DNA of 64,000 bases from Ctenosaura bakeri (GCA_948474755.1 CAOLHI010001137.1:480414-544413); one strand, 5' to 3'; positions 11,022 through 23,300 are shown, counted from the first letter of the stretch. Numbers and translations are program-made. Notes: generated from the sequence alone by a model not told the origin.

Positions 11022-11553
11022 CCCCAAATCATAGACTTGGAAGAGACCATAAAGGCCATCAAGTCCAACCCCCTTCTATGCAAGAATACACTATCAAACC
11101 ATTCACAACAGATGGCCATCCATCCTCTGTTTAAAAACCTCCAAAGAACAGACCTCTGAGGTAGCACATTCCATTATTAAACTGCTCTCACCATCAGGAA
11201 GTTCTTCCTAAAGAACTATTTTCCTGAAGTTTGAAGCCATTGCTCCATGTCCTAATCTCTGAAGCAGCAGAAAACAGGCTTTCTCCATCCTTCATATGGC
11301 ATCCCTTCAAATATTTAAACATAGCTATCATGTCACCTCTTCTCTTCTCTTCTCTTTCTTCTCTTCTCTTCTCTTCTCTTCTCTTCTCTTCTCTTCTCTT
11401 CTCCAGGCTGAACATACCCAGCTCCCTAAGTTGCTGTTCACAGGGCATGGTTTCCAGGCCTTCTGTGATTTGGGTCGCCTTCCTCTGAACACAGTCCAGC
11501 TTGTTCCTCCTGAACTGTGGTGCCCAAAACTGGACACAGTATTCCAGATGGGT
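11022..11553 (-). mobile_element. CR1 fragment, 3' part
   Basis: On the minus strand it matches the 3' ~500 bp of the CR1 at 2769-7454 (GGCCATCAAGTCCAACCCCC, CACAGTATTCCAGATGGG). It is diverged, lacks the ATTCTATG tip and is 5' truncated. A pentanucleotide expansion interrupts it at 11338-11403. Confidence 0.85.
11338..11403. repeat. (TCTTC)n expansion inside a CR1 copy
   Basis: About a dozen CTTCT units sit where the CR1 sequence normally has only a short pyrimidine stretch before CTCCAGGCTGAACATACC. It is a local microsatellite birth within the LINE fragment. Confidence 0.9.
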
Positions 11554-11818
11554 ACACTGTTGTTGTTTTTAATAAAATCTGTTGTTCAAAAACTGAAATG
11601 GACTTCTGGCCACTTCTAGGGTTTTTTGGTTGTTTGTTTAAGTTTACGTTTGTTTCTTAACATTTCTGGTGGCCTGTGTGGCTCTCCAAAGGTCCCAGGG
11701 GCACAACAACTTGAAGACACACTGTAACAACACCAACAGTAACGACAACCACAATCCTGAAGCAACCTGATGCAGAAGTAGCCACAGTGGAGCCGTAAGA
11801 CAAATTCTAAAGACCAAC

Positions 11819-12420
11819 TTGCAATAATAACTGTATCAGGATTATTGTGCCTTTGATATTGATAATCTGTGATATAAAATAATGAATTGTTTTAAATAAT
11901 TGAAAAATTAGTATTTTTTAACAGATGAATTTAATAAATGAATAGGTTAATATGTGCCTTTAAGCAGAATATAACTAAGGGAACAGCAGAGGGAAAAAAC
12001 TCTCTTGCAACAGGATGTGGAGGAGAGATAAAGAGACACCAGAGTGGAAAACAGCATGTTACTGGCTAGCCTGAGCTGGGAGATAAAGATTTTAACTCTC
12101 TGGGGAGAAGACAGCAAACAATGCAACCCTGGAGATTAAAAGTAGGGTCTGTGTGTGTCTGCGTACATATTTTACAACCAATGGAATCCAAATGTCTATA
12201 ATTGAAAGGGCAAGGAGAATATAAATTTCAAATGGAAAATGTGATCAGCACTGACTTACTTTTTTCAGGGAACACAAATCCTGGTCAGTCTCAATTGTAC
12301 AATTGACATTTTTAATTGTAATTTTTGACTGTCTTAATTAAAATCGGTCTTCTTACTTCACTTAAGATTCTTTGAGTTTCATTAGGCTCCAGGCGATTTT
12401 GCAGCAACAGTATTGCAACA
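11819..12420 (+). mobile_element. Possible LTR
   Basis: The ends form an inverted repeat TTGCAATA ... TATTGCAA with a TG...CA core. Inside there is a TATA-like GAATATAAAT near 12218 and an ATTAAA-type poly(A) signal near 12338. Flanks CAAC/CAAT are close to a 4-bp duplication. No relation to the other LTRs was seen, so this is tentative. Confidence 0.35.
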
Positions 12421-12469
12421 ATGTGGATGTTAGAAGTAACCAAGAATTGCATGCAGGCAATGTCCTATC

Positions 12470-12810
12470 CTTTTTTCTGTGAGTACCCAACAGGGCCTTC
12501 TTTCCTGTGGCACCCTAGTTATGGAATATCTTGCTCTTACAGGCCTGATTGGCACCAGAGCATTACGCTACCATTCTGGTGCCTAATAAAAACATGGTTG
12601 TTTACAAAAGCCTTTGGGTTTTATATATTTCTTAAGTGATCTTATACAGATTCCTTACATGTGCATGCTTTCAAATTGTTTCGAAGTATTTTAACAAGTT
12701 TTAATCTCTTTTTGTTTCACGTGCTAAATGGCTCAATATGTTTTTAGCCTTTGAAAAACATTTTAGGGTTTACATTTTTGTAGATGAGGGTGGGCAGCTG
12801 TGGAAAGCTA
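12470..12810 (+). mobile_element. L2-like LINE 3' fragment
   Basis: Degenerate copy of the tail seen at 1-600: the stretch around 12500-12620 keeps the FFLWHP ... CLIKTWLFTKAF reading, and an AT-rich 3' region with TTTTAACAAGTTTTAAT follows. Confidence 0.45.
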
Positions 12811-13124
12811 GGGGGCCACAGTACAGCCTCATGCTACCTTAAAGGGCTGCACCTTTCCAGCAGCTGCTTTGCAAACAAACAAAAAACAAACAAATAAATA
12901 AATGATAAAATAAAATCAAAAATCTGTTTACTCCCACATACCCCCAAACACCCTCTATGGAGGAAGTTTTCGCCATTTTAGGCTCAGAAAAGGGCTTTCT
13001 TTTAACAATGGGAAGTGAGAAGTAGTTTTCTGATTACTTCCTGTTTCAAAATGGCGTTTACCAGGCATAAATTGGCCCCTGGAGCTCCTAAAACATTGGG
13101 GAAATCACCTTACACCCCATAGTT

Positions 13125-13362
13125 TTTTATTTATTTATTTATTTGTATCCCGCCTCTCCATATGGATCGAGGCGGCGAACAACTTACAGATAGCATGCAT
13201 TTTGAAACATTTTCTATACATGCCCCCAACAAGCTGGGTACTCATTTTACCGACTTGCGAAAGGATGGAAGGCTGAGTCAACCTTGGAGCCGGGCAGGAT
13301 CAAACTCACAACCTTTTGGCTCGCAGTACTGGCATTTAACCACTGCGCCACCAGGGCTCCTG
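13125..13362 (-). mobile_element. tRNA-derived SINE (second family)
   Basis: Read on the minus strand it starts GGAGCCCTGGTGGCGCAGTG near 13362, an A-box-like start, followed by a B-box-like GTTTGATCC and then GCCTTCCATCCTTTCG. The tail GAGAGGCGGGATACAAATAA runs into TTTA repeats at 13127-13145. It is unlike the Sauria-type SINEs in head and tail. I recall similar elements in Anolis, but the name needs a database match. Confidence 0.65.
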
Positions 13363-14779
13363 GTGGAGGATATCCTCCAGGTAGAGGATATTTAGGGCAG
13401 AAAAAGAAAAAAAAGAAAGGAAAAATGAAAAAGAAAAGGGGAAAAAAAAGAAAGAAAAGAAAGTTTTGTTTTTTTTTTTACTTCTGGGGTATAAAATCCC
13501 TCCAGTATAATTTAGGGACATTTTAAGAGCATTTTTTTTTTTTTTAAGAAAAGTAATCATTTTGTTTTTTTACCCCAGGGAACTGCATCCGGGGGGGGGC
13601 ACACTTTGTTTTAAATTGCAGATGTTGATTTTATTTAATGTTTCCCAGAGATCTTCAGATAGAGGGCAGTATGTTCTGGATTTACCTTAGAGCTCAGGAC
13701 TTTTACTGCACAGTAAAAGCTTCTGTTGGAAGACACTCATCAGTGGCTAGTCTTTTGGGCGCATCAGGCATGAACCTAGAAGGGTCTTTGCCTGTTTATT
13801 GTGACAGCAGGATATAAATATTTAAACAAACAGAGAATAGTTCCTTGCTTCCATATGTCTTTCTGTCATTTTCCAAGGCTTCTACCTTTTGTGGGCTTTC
13901 CTTAGGAGGATGATCTATGTGTGTCCTTTGTGAGATTTAGGATTTATTTATCTAGGAAGCATTTATTTAGAACTGCTGTAATTTTGATCAATCTAGGACA
14001 GGTGTGGGGAACTTCAGCAGACATCATGGGTGGGGTACTTCCTCTCACCATTTCAAAAAATCAAATCCTGAAGCGATCAGACATACAGTTCCACTTTGAT
14101 TTTGGGAGGATTCAACTAGTAATTTGTTGAAATAATTTTTCAGCAGAAGAATTTTGCTTAAAGATTTTTGTCAGCAGGAAAAAAAAGGTTTTTTTCCTTT
14201 CTTTCAGCCAAAACAAAAGCAAAAAACAGAAACCCAGCATGGAGTTCCAGGACAAACACCAAGTTTGCCAAACCCACCTGTGGATCACTCAATGAACCAT
14301 AATGTCTCCCACAACAACTGAACAAACCAATTTAAAAATAAAAAAGAACTAGCAACAATGGGCAAAAACAGTGAAACACTGTGATTAAAACAGCAGAGCA
14401 ATCAGCACAAAACTAAGGTTCAGTGTACACTTACTCAGTAGGAAGTTTTGTTGAACTTAATGTCCTTGTTTTTGAGTAGAAGTGCATCAGCTTAAATGTT
14501 AGAATACAGTACAGGTTCTAAAAAGGCTGGGCCTTTTTTTTAACTGTCTTTGTCTGGAGAACTGACCCAAGATATTTTGCTGCCTGAGACAAAGAATAAG
14601 ATGTCATTGTCTGCTCATTCCATTTGGACAGGCAGTTCTTGCTTCAATACTGAGATAGCAGTCTCCATCACCTCTGAGGACAACAGGATATTTTTGGAGT
14701 GTAGGATAGGCCATGTGTGTAGTGATGATGGATGAACATAGAAACATAGAAATAGTCATGGCTTCCTTATCAGTGATCA
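13363..14779. other. No gene; A-rich purine tract at the start
   Basis: 13398-13560 is a long (A/G)-rich then T-rich stretch with poly(T) and a G9-like run near 13590. The remainder shows no gene. A short GGTGTGGGGAACTTCAG near 14000 resembles the end of a degenerate hAT-type MITE. Confidence 0.45.
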
Positions 14780-14940
14780 GTGAATCTACCTCAGGTTTTA
14801 TTTTGAACTTCAAAGGATCTTTTCAGGGTGCTGAACCCTATTTCCCTCAAATAAGTTCAGCACCCTGGAGAGCTCCTTTAAAATCTAGAGAAAAACCTGA
14901 ATTGGATCTAGCTCCCACTGATACGGGAGCACCCAGCCCC
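14780..14940. repeat. Palindromic repeat family B, copy 1
   Basis: Imperfect inverted repeat: CAGGGTGCTGAACCC on the left pairs with GTTCAGCACCCTG on the right, with outer arms AGGTTTTATTTTGAA and TTTAAAATCTAGAG. Related copies lie at 22065, 50750, 55862, 56921 and around 61000-61560. Confidence 0.6.
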
Positions 14941-15289
14941 AAGTGCATAGAAATCCAAACATTTGGCTCCAGATCTTAACCTGTGCTGTTCAGCTCAGTT
15001 CCAATAGGTACTTCTATATGCAATCTAATAACTTTTGCACTCACCAAGGACTGATCGAGCCTAGATCCTCCCATAATGGGAGACATAAAACATGCCAAAT
15101 TTTTGGACTTCCATACTTCTTCCCTCTATCTTCTTTATGTTTACAGTGGAGCTTGATGGGATGTGCTTTAGAACTCAAAAACTTGCATGCTATTGTAGAA
15201 CTGTAGTCAGTTCTAATGAAAGCATTGTTCACCAGTAGCTAACAAAATCCTGATGATAAGAACAGTTTGACAAGGAAATACACTATGTT

Positions 15290-15450
15290 GGATTGTGGTG
15301 GAATCTTCTTCTTTGGAGTTTTTAAAAAAGAAGCTGGATGGTCATCTGTCAGGAGTGCTTTGACTGTATATTCTTGCATGGCAGGAGGTTGGACTAGATG
15401 GCCTTTGTAGTCTCTTCCAACTCTATGAATCTGTGATTCTATGAAATCAT
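15290..15450 (+). mobile_element. CR1 3' end fragment
   Basis: Plus-strand piece with GGAGTGCTTTGACTGTATAT, GGAGGTTGGACTAGATGGCC and a degraded CTGTGATTCTATGAAATCAT end, the CR1 3' terminus. Confidence 0.8.
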
Positions 15451-15739
15451 TTACTGAATGTCTTTGCCTTGGGGGAGGAGGAGAAAGTAATTGTGCTTCC
15501 TTTAGCTTTTGCATCGATAGCAAATACTTTTGGACTACCACCTGGGGAGAAAAGCTTGTTTCCCTTCAGGTGATTCTCCAGGTGGTATTTCAGATACTTT
15601 TGACAACTAAAGAAAAATTTACAGTAAGCATGATTATTCTCACTCATCCACCCACCCCTCAGCAAAGCAAAGCACATCAAATCCATGATTTTATTAATGA
15701 TTTAGGATGGTTTCTTTCCTCCTTGCTTTATCACCCTGT

Positions 15740-15890
15740 TGCAGCATTGTCTAGAAGAAGAGATAGGAAGGATGCAGCCCTTCAGATCTGCTGGACTGCA
15801 AGTCCCAGGATTCCTGGCTATGCTGGACAGGACTGATAGGATTTGGAATCCAACAAGATTGCATGGTTTGCACCTCTGATCTTGGGTCCA
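15740..15890. mobile_element. Degenerate hAT-type MITE (tentative)
   Basis: GCTGGACTGCAAGTCCCAGG and TATGCTGGACAGGACTGATA have the layout of the short reptile MITEs that carry 'actacaactcccag' type arms. Similar stretches occur at 20560, 24955 and 35895. The superfamily is uncertain. Confidence 0.35.
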
Positions 15891-16801
15891 ACAAGCTTGC
15901 TACAAACCCTCATTCTTATGTATATCTGTATCAGGGACAAGAAGGCAGTTGGGGGTGACAAAGTCTCCAAATTGAAACCCCAGATTGAAGTGATATGGAC
16001 TCAATGAAGTCAAAAACTGGCATTTTGAACCCTCCTTTTCAGAGTCAAAGCCATCACTACTTCTGATTGAACTGTTCCTTTTTTTTCATGGAGAGAAAGA
16101 GATGAGCACTCAGATATCTTCATGGTTGAAATCTACTGCAGTGGAAATCCAGGCTATCAGATTAAAAAAAAAAAAAGCTGTCTGCTTTTAGGAGAAATGT
16201 TCATGATTCCAATTAACTGGAGTTGTGCCTTCAAAATCTCTTTGCAAATTAGACACACTCAGAACCGAAAAAAATCCCCAGAGTGAATTCATAATGGGAG
16301 GGAGACTTGGCTCATCCAAAGTGAATGGTGAGAATTCCTCACCTAATGAAATTTTATATGAGGTGTTATTTCAGTTTAACTAATACATCAGTTTATGCTT
16401 CAGGAGAGAGCCAAGGGAATTCATGGGTAGAGGTGGCAGCTCGACCTAACAATGGGGAAGAAATTGATTTTGTGGGTGTAAGATGAAAATAAACAGCTTT
16501 GTAGTTTCTTGCTTGCCTCTGGAAGAACAGAATCCCCATATGTTTGGGTTAGCGATTCAAACAGGTGCCAACATCTTCCCTTAACCACTTAACATAGCCA
16601 AAACTAGCTCAACAGAAACAATTTTGATTTAGGTTTCCCCACACAGATAGCAATTTATAATTGAGAGGTGAAAAACAGGTGCATGGTTTTTATTTTTTAA
16701 AAAGATGGACCATCTGAGACTATGCTATGTAAGTGGTGACCAATCTATTTTTTAATGGTTCCTATTGGTTGCCTCCTAATTATAAATGGTTGCCTATCTG
16801 G
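15891..16801. other. No recognised feature
   Basis: No gene motif, RNA or clear repeat was seen. Confidence 0.5.
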
Positions 16802-17026
16802 GGAGACCCAGTATGGTGCAGTGGTCTGAATGTTGGACTATGACTCTGGAGCCTAGGGTTCAAATCTCTGCTCAGCCATGGAAACCCACTGGGTGATCTT
16901 GGGCAAGTCACATTCTCTCAGAGGAAGGCAAAGGCAAAGCTCCCCAGAACAAATCTTGCCAAAAAAAGCCTGTGATAGGTTCAGCTTAAGGTCACCATAA
17001 ATTGGAAACAACTTGAAGGCAATTTG
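16802..17026 (+). mobile_element. Sauria-type SINE
   Basis: tRNA-like head with A box ATGGTGCAGTGGTCTGAATG and B box GGGTTCAAATC, the middle part CCATGGAAACCCACTGGGTG, and Bov-B-like tail GATAGGTTCAGCTTAAGGTC ... AACAACTTGAAGGCA. Confidence 0.85.
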
Positions 17027-17332
17027 AGGAAAGCTGAAGCAATATTGGTTCCTCTGAGCTAATTTGAGCTATGTAAAGTGATTTGGCTATGTAAACTGGC
17101 CAGGGATCAGCAGCGGATCGATTGTGAAATAGGATCAGTCAATTGATCACCTAAGACTGTGCTACTTAAGTGGTGATTCGTTGATCTGTGCCAGTCCATG
17201 AGCCATCAGCTACTGGTCCCTGGCTAGCTTCTGGGAAAGAAAGAAAGAGTTTTAGACAATGGGCACAAATATGGTGGTAGGCCCTGGTATTATGGAAAAA
17301 AAAAATCCATCCTGCACTGATCTAAAATATCA

Positions 17333-17540
17333 GCATACCATCTTGAGATCACCCAATCTCATCTGATTTCAGCAACTAAGTAAAGTTGGGGCTGGTTGGT
17401 TCTCAGATACAAGATCACCAAAGAATACCAGGGATTTCCTGGTGGGGTTAGGAAAGAAACTCTACTTGAACTCTTGAGGGCTACCATCAGTGAGAGTTGA
17501 CCATATTGGGCTAGATGGACAACATGGTCTTGATTGTTAA
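17333..17540 (+). mobile_element. 5S rRNA-derived SINE (degraded)
   Basis: The first ~110 bases follow 5S rRNA: CCCAATCTCATCTGATTTCA, GCAACTAAGTAAAGTTGGGG, then GAATACCAGGGATTTCCTGG. The tail (TGGGCTAGATGGACAACATG) is not 5S. It is a retroposed derivative, not a functional rRNA gene. Confidence 0.65.
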
Positions 17541-17874
17541 AAGACAGTGTCCTGAGCTCTTATGATGCATGTGCAGACATGTGTTGATGACATTTACTTT
17601 CAAAAATTGTGGTACCTTCAAGGATCCAGGAGACAGATCCTGGAAAAGCAAATACTGAGAAAACAGTAAGATACAATAAAGCAGTGGTGGAGAATTTCAG
17701 ACTCTGAGTCCCACGATGACCCTCTAGAGTTTTTCAGACAACCGTGACATCTTTCCCATGAAACAATTATTTGGTGGTTTCTCAGCTTTTTTTCTACTCT
17801 TCCTCCTATTCAATAAGGTTAAAATGCTCAGTCCTAATGCTTAGTTACTGACAGAACAAAAAAGAAAGTAATGT

Positions 17875-18086
17875 AGAGAGCCAATGTAATGTAGTGGCTT
17901 GAATGCTCGACAAATACACCAGGGTTTGAACACCCGCTTGCTCATGGAGGCCTACTGGGTGACCTTGGACAAGTCTCTCAGCTTCAGAGGAAGGCAAAGG
18001 AAGGCAACCTGCCAAGGAGACTCTGTGATAGGTTCATCTTAGAGTCACCATAAGTCAGAAATAACTTGAAAGCACATATCAACAAT
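17875..18086 (+). mobile_element. Sauria-type SINE
   Basis: Head AGCCAATGTAATGTAGTGGC, B box CAGGGTTTGAACACC, tail GATAGGTTCATCTTAGAGTC and AATAACTTGAAAGCACA. Diverged. Confidence 0.8.
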
Positions 18087-18261
18087 GCTTGTATATTTTA
18101 GGCCCACTCTTTTGGCTTTGGCCTTGCCCACCACTGAATGTGACCCTTTGACTGAAAGGAGCTTTCCTGGTAGATTCCAGATACTGTGTGGCCATATCTC
18201 AACTACATGTTCATCTTATCTGTGTTGAACTTCAGTTTATTGATGTTCCTAATTCCCAATG

Positions 18262-18462
18262 GAGAGCCAGCATGGTGTAGTGGTTTGAAAATTATACTAC
18301 AACCCTGGAAACCAGGATTCAGTTCTCCTCCCAGCCATGGAAACCCACTGGGTGACCTTGGGCACATCACACACAGCCTCAGAAAACCCAATGATAAGTT
18401 CACCTTAGGGTCTCAAGTTGGAAATTACTTGAAGGCACACAATGACAACCACCACAACAATT
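18262..18462 (+). mobile_element. Sauria-type SINE
   Basis: Head GAGAGCCAGCATGGTGTAGT, B box region CAGGATTCAGTTCTC, tail ending GAAGGCACACAATGACAACC. A short internal deletion removes part of the middle. Confidence 0.85.
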
Positions 18463-19134
18463 TCCAATGACTTTCATAGATCCTGATATGTTTAGGAACT
18501 GTGCTGGAATCAAAAGGGAAGGAGACATGCGATATAACTGAGGGCTGATGGATCCCACTCTAAATTGATTACAACATGCAACAGCTGCATGGACGTGGTA
18601 ACTTGGATGGCTGTAGGATTGATCCCTAAAACTTTGCCTGGTCACTGCCCAGAGCAGAACTAAGCATTACTTTTTTCTACCCCTCATGGCAATGGAAGGG
18701 AGTGGCAATGCTCTATTTTGTTTCCTGCTTTCTGTTTGTTTGTTCTTTTAAATCCCTAAGCATTTGACAATAAACCAGTAGCTAAAATTATTTTTTTAAG
18801 AAGTGGCAAAATCCATAAAATATGTATTAAAAACCATGGGTATTTGACAGATTAGGAAAATGAACAGGAAAATGCCAGAGTAGCCAGATAGATCTTCAGT
18901 CGATGACAGAACTGGTTGTCACTGGGAATGTACCTAATTTTAATGGGGCAGCAGAGACAATTATTCCACATGATGGGAGCAACAATAGAAATATATGGAT
19001 GGAAGGTGACTTTTCTTAAGGTATCCAATAGCTATAAACTACATTCACTGATTAATATATAGTATGGAGTTTAGGATCACTTTCAAGTAAAAACCCATAA
19101 CTCCACCTGATGTTCAGACCAACATGTTACCATG
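18463..19134. other. No recognised feature
   Basis: No gene, RNA or family-level repeat was recognised. Confidence 0.5.
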
Positions 19135-19950
19135 CCATACACCCCCACTCCATGATAAAATTGGCAATGAACATTGTTTAATTGGTATAAAAAATAAATT
19201 ACATGTTGTCATGTCTAAAAAGCCATGTTGGCAAAGAGGACTGGCTGAACACATGCAGAAGTAGGTCAGAAGGGACATCCAGGCATGGCCAGGTCATACG
19301 TTCACTGAAGATTAGTCAGAGAAGATAGTTATCTTAATGACCCAAACCTAGAAGACAATAGCCACCAAAACTCCCAGATAAAGCAGCAATGGCCAATGCT
19401 TTGCAACCTCCTTCCTGCTGAACTTCACCCTTTTGTTCCCTCACCTACCCAGACTTTTAAGAAGTGCTACCATGATTTCCATCAATGCTTTGTCACCTAG
19501 GACAATTAGCCAGCTTTGCTTGCTCTGCCAGCCAGCCAGCTCTTATCACCTTCCCCTTCAAAGCAGAAAAAGAGTATTTAAGCCCTGGATCTGAGGCTGA
19601 CAACTGGACATTGGCTGAGCTTATATTCCTGTTGTGCTACCTTCGGATCCCTAGTCTGAGCCACATCACTTTGTCTCTTCTGTCCAGGATAGGTAAATAT
19701 CATCTACTTCATCCCAACTTCTCGCTATCCAATTTTTCCTTCCTTTCAATTTTATGTGGTTGTGAGACTGCCTGAATCTTGCATGTGATTGTGATATTCC
19801 GAGTAAAATATTCTCTTAACCTCCAATTGGTATCCCTGCATCAGTATCAATATACATACGTGGAAAGGTCCTGTAAGGTGATACCTCCTCTCACAGGCCT
19901 CCCTTTTGAGCTAATAATTCCCCACTGATCCACAGAGGTTTTGACATTGT
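19135..19950 (+). mobile_element. Degraded solo LTR, same group as 46195
   Basis: Starts TGTTACCATGCCATACACC and shares GAAGTAGGTCAGA, GTTCACTGAA and a TATA-like GAGTATTTAAGCC (about 19573) with the element at 46195. A weak poly(A) region is near 19803. The 3' end is diverged and I could not place it exactly. No coding region. Confidence 0.55.
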
Positions 19951-20076
19951 GGGTGGACCTCTGAGTCACCCACCTTTTGGAGTAAACTTCCCTCTCCAGT
20001 ACCCTTCTATATTGACTGTTTGGAAGTGTTTCTGTTAGCCTTAAGAAGATAAATTGTTATATGGTGTTAAAAGTAT

Positions 20077-20297
20077 GAACCAGTATGGTGCGGTGTTTTG
20101 AATGTTAGACTGGGATTCTGGGAAACCAGGGTTTGAATCCCCACTCCATCATGAAAATCCATTGGGTAACCCTGGGTAAGTTACACTCTCACAGCCTCAG
20201 AGGAAAGCAATGGCAAATCTCTTCTGAAAAAATCTGGCCCCTTGGATAGGGTCGCTGTAAGTCAGAGTCAAGTTGAAGGCGTACCACAACAACCATT
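20077..20297 (+). mobile_element. Sauria-type SINE
   Basis: Head GAACCAGTATGGTGCGGTGT, B box CAGGGTTTGAATCCCC, tail GATAGGGTCGCTGTAAGTCA and an ACAACAACC end. Confidence 0.85.
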
Positions 20298-20559
20298 AAA
20301 AGTGTGGTTTTGTTTTGTTTGAGTGGGAAGTCTGACAGAAATAATTCTAATAAATAATTAAATAAATCACACACAGAGACATAAGGACTAGAAGAGGGGG
20401 AAATGGTTTTGTTGGCCTCAATTCTGTTTCATTTCTTTTGCTTTTCAGCTTTTATTGGGCAGGTGTAGGCTCGTCAGAAGGATGGTTGAAGCCTTCTCCA
20501 TCCAGGCATGAAGGTCCTAGTTTGCATATATGATTTTTTTTTTAAGCGATTCTAAACCT

Positions 20560-20690
20560 GGAGTTAGAATTGTATGGTTCTCCAGATGGGACTGCAGTTC
20601 CAGCCAGCATAGGCAATAATGAGGAATGCTGGGTGTTGTAGTCCAATCACTACTAGACAACCACAAGTTGCCTGTCTTCATCCTAAACTG
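20560..20690. mobile_element. Degenerate hAT-type MITE (tentative)
   Basis: Contains GTTCTCCAGATGGGACTGCA and GAATGCTGGGTGTTGTAGTC, matching arms of short MITE-like repeats at 24955 and 35895. Confidence 0.4.
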
Positions 20691-22064
20691 TATGCGTGTT
20701 TAACCTATTCAAATAGTTGCCCATGCTTCTGAGTTTTTAAGATCCACACTATCATTAGTATTAAGATGCTGCTTGTCTGACTCATAAAGGGCCTATTACA
20801 GTCTAAGGAAGAAGCAACCATCCCTGAAAATAAGGGTAACAACAGGACCGATAGTTTGATGGGGCCCCATGGCCAATGCAAATAATACCTCCTCCCCTTG
20901 CCCAATGGTTGGATGCTGAATTATATTTTCTCTTTGGGGTTCAGCGAAAAGAAACCAAAATGGAAATGCCATCCAAGCAACAAGAAAAGGGAGAGATTGC
21001 TTAAGGTGCAGAAAGCAATTTGCAGCTTGACATCGGCATTCTGTTTCTCTTCTGTTTCCTGTTAAAGGGCCTGACAGCCAAGGAATACCTAGGAAAAATG
21101 AGCATTGTGCTTTATTTAGATACATTCTGCAAAGGCTCTTTTGAAGGTATAAGCCAATTACAGGAGAACACCTGGTGTAGTTTATCTGAAGAGCTGCTTA
21201 GGTAAATAATATCCAGCTAGGAGATATTTCATAAGGGGATGGCCATGCATTAAACAAGGATTGTGGGGAGGGAATTGGATCGGAGCCTTTTCTTGCCATT
21301 TCAGGGTTTGGCTAGGAGACTCCCTCTCCCCCTCTCACTGGTCTCGTAACAATGCAGCTCAGGCGCAGAGACTTTTGCTGACAATTTAATAAACACCTGC
21401 ACAAGTAGTAAAAGCAGTACAGATCCAGACTACAAGGCTGTCTCTGTGCGGTAGTGATAAACGCAGGACCAGCTAGGTTTGTCAGGGCCTCAGACAGGCA
21501 GTCAACTTTGAAACAGAGACAAAATTGTTTGCATACAGGCAATGAGACAGATTTTTTTCAGACATAGACAAGGCGCCCCTGGCTTCACCCTATGACTCTC
21601 TCTCCAATAAAGGCTTTCAGTCCCCACAAAAAGATCCAATTAAAGGAGAATGAAATTAAAAAAAATAAACACTAGACAAAAGTGATCAGTTCACAGCTTT
21701 TATTTTTGTCACGAATCTGCCAGGTATATGCAATGTTGCTGGGGTTTCCTTAACAGAAAATTTGATAGCGGAGGCAGAAAATAATTTGGAAAGAATAGGG
21801 ATGAGTGCCAACGCTGTAAAAAAGAAGAACAGTTCAATATGCTTCGGCACAGTTTTCAATTCAGAACAAACAATATCCATGTGTGATATGAAACAGCCAG
21901 GTCAGATAAGCCTTGCATTAGTAAACGAAATATTTTGAGCCTTCTAAAGAACACCTGCAGGATTTTTCCCAAATGCATCCATGGATGACTTCTTCTTTCA
22001 CCAACCTCCATTTTTCTTATGACTTCTATTTTAGCGGCCACCACTAAACCAAAATTTTAAAACT
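20691..22064. other. No recognised feature
   Basis: 1.4 kb without a gene motif, RNA or identified repeat. Short open frames look random. Confidence 0.45.
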
Positions 22065-22245
22065 GTGAGACTTTGGGGAATCTTTAAAGTGGGGTTCAAG
22101 ACACCATTGGTTGCCTCTTCCCCACTTTTAAAGGAATTCTCCATGGTACTGAATCTATGTTAAGGACAGGACTCAGCACCTTAGACACTTCCTGTAAGGT
22201 ACAAATTAAAGTCTACAATGGATTCTTCACTTCTTGACATGGAAG
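22065..22245. repeat. Palindromic repeat family B, copy 2
   Basis: Related to 14780 by CTTTAAAGTGGGGTTCAAGA, CTCAGCACCTTAGACAC and GGAAGCCATCAGCC, but the pairing is poor. A diverged copy. Confidence 0.4.
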
Positions 22246-22841
22246 CCATCAGCCATTTCTGCCATCTGCATTACTGTAACCAACCTCTGTTTATCACAGC
22301 CATCAAGGCCCAATGCTTCTCTCGCATAAACTGGTTTGAGTACTACGATCTTCTTTGGAGGCCTTTATCTGAGTTGTCCCAGCATTCCAGCTACAGGCAA
22401 GTATAGGTGCTTAATTTTTCTTTCACACATTGATTCTTCTCTGCCAATGTCTCTTACTATTGGTTGTAGCTGTTGCTTCGTTTTTTTCACCTTTCGGGCA
22501 CAGAAAGCAACTGAGCTTCAAAGAAAACTGGACTGAATTTCAAGGAAAAAATGGCAAAAGGATATTTTCAGGGGAAAATAGGAAAAATTAATTCTTTTTT
22601 ATGTACATACATTTACCCTGCCTGCAAGTGCTATTACTCTGCAAATGCAGCTTGTTAAGGTCCAGCTCTTCTTTAGACATATTAAGGCAGCTGCCTTAGG
22701 AGATTGATTTCAAGGGTCATAAAAGGACACAAGTCTGTTACTTTTCTATTGTTGCATTTTTACTATCAGGGAACAGGAATGGTGCTTTGGGAGCCCTTTT
22801 TCTTGCTCTGTGCCAGAACAAATCTTCCTGGATTTGGATTA
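22246..22841. other. No recognised feature
   Basis: No gene or clear repeat seen. Confidence 0.5.
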
Positions 22842-23300
22842 ATAGAATCATAGAGTTGGAAGAAACCACAAGGGCCATCCAGTCCAACTCCTGCCATGCA
22901 AGAATATACAATCAGAGCACCCTTGACAGATGACTTTTCAGCCATTCTTTAAAAACCTCTAAAGAAGGAGACTCCACCATACCTCAAATCAGTATACTCC
23001 ACTGTCAAACAGCTCTTACCATCAGGAAGTTCTTCCTAATATTTAGGTGGAATCTCTTTTGCTGTAGTGTGAATCCATTGCTCTGTGTCCTAGTCTCTGG
23101 ATCAGCGGAAAACAAGCTTTCTCCATCTACAATATGACATCCTTTCAAATATTTAAACATGGCTATCATCTCACCTTTTTTCTTCTCCAGGCTAAACATG
23201 CTGAGCTCCTTAAGCTGTTCCTCATGGGGTAAGGTTTCAAAACCTTTTACCATTTTGGTTAACCTCCTCTGGACCCATTCAAGGCAATTGTTTTGAGTCA
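22842..23300 (-). mobile_element. CR1 fragment, older subfamily
   Basis: Minus-strand 3' part of CR1 (AATCATAGAGTTGGAAGAAA at its tip) with many differences from 2769-7454. A short reading remains on the minus strand (VQRRLTKMVKGFE). It lies only ~100 bp from a much younger CR1 copy. Confidence 0.85.

Noticed and set aside
13284..13526. Lys-rich frame
   Set aside because: Purine-rich low-complexity DNA next to a SINE.
16802..16880. tRNA gene suggested by A-box and B-box strings
   Set aside because: The boxes belong to SINE heads; there is no foldable cloverleaf and the typical SINE body follows.
17333..17445. 5S rRNA gene
   Set aside because: Many changes in the 5S core, and a non-5S tail follows. 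It is a SINE or retropseudogene.
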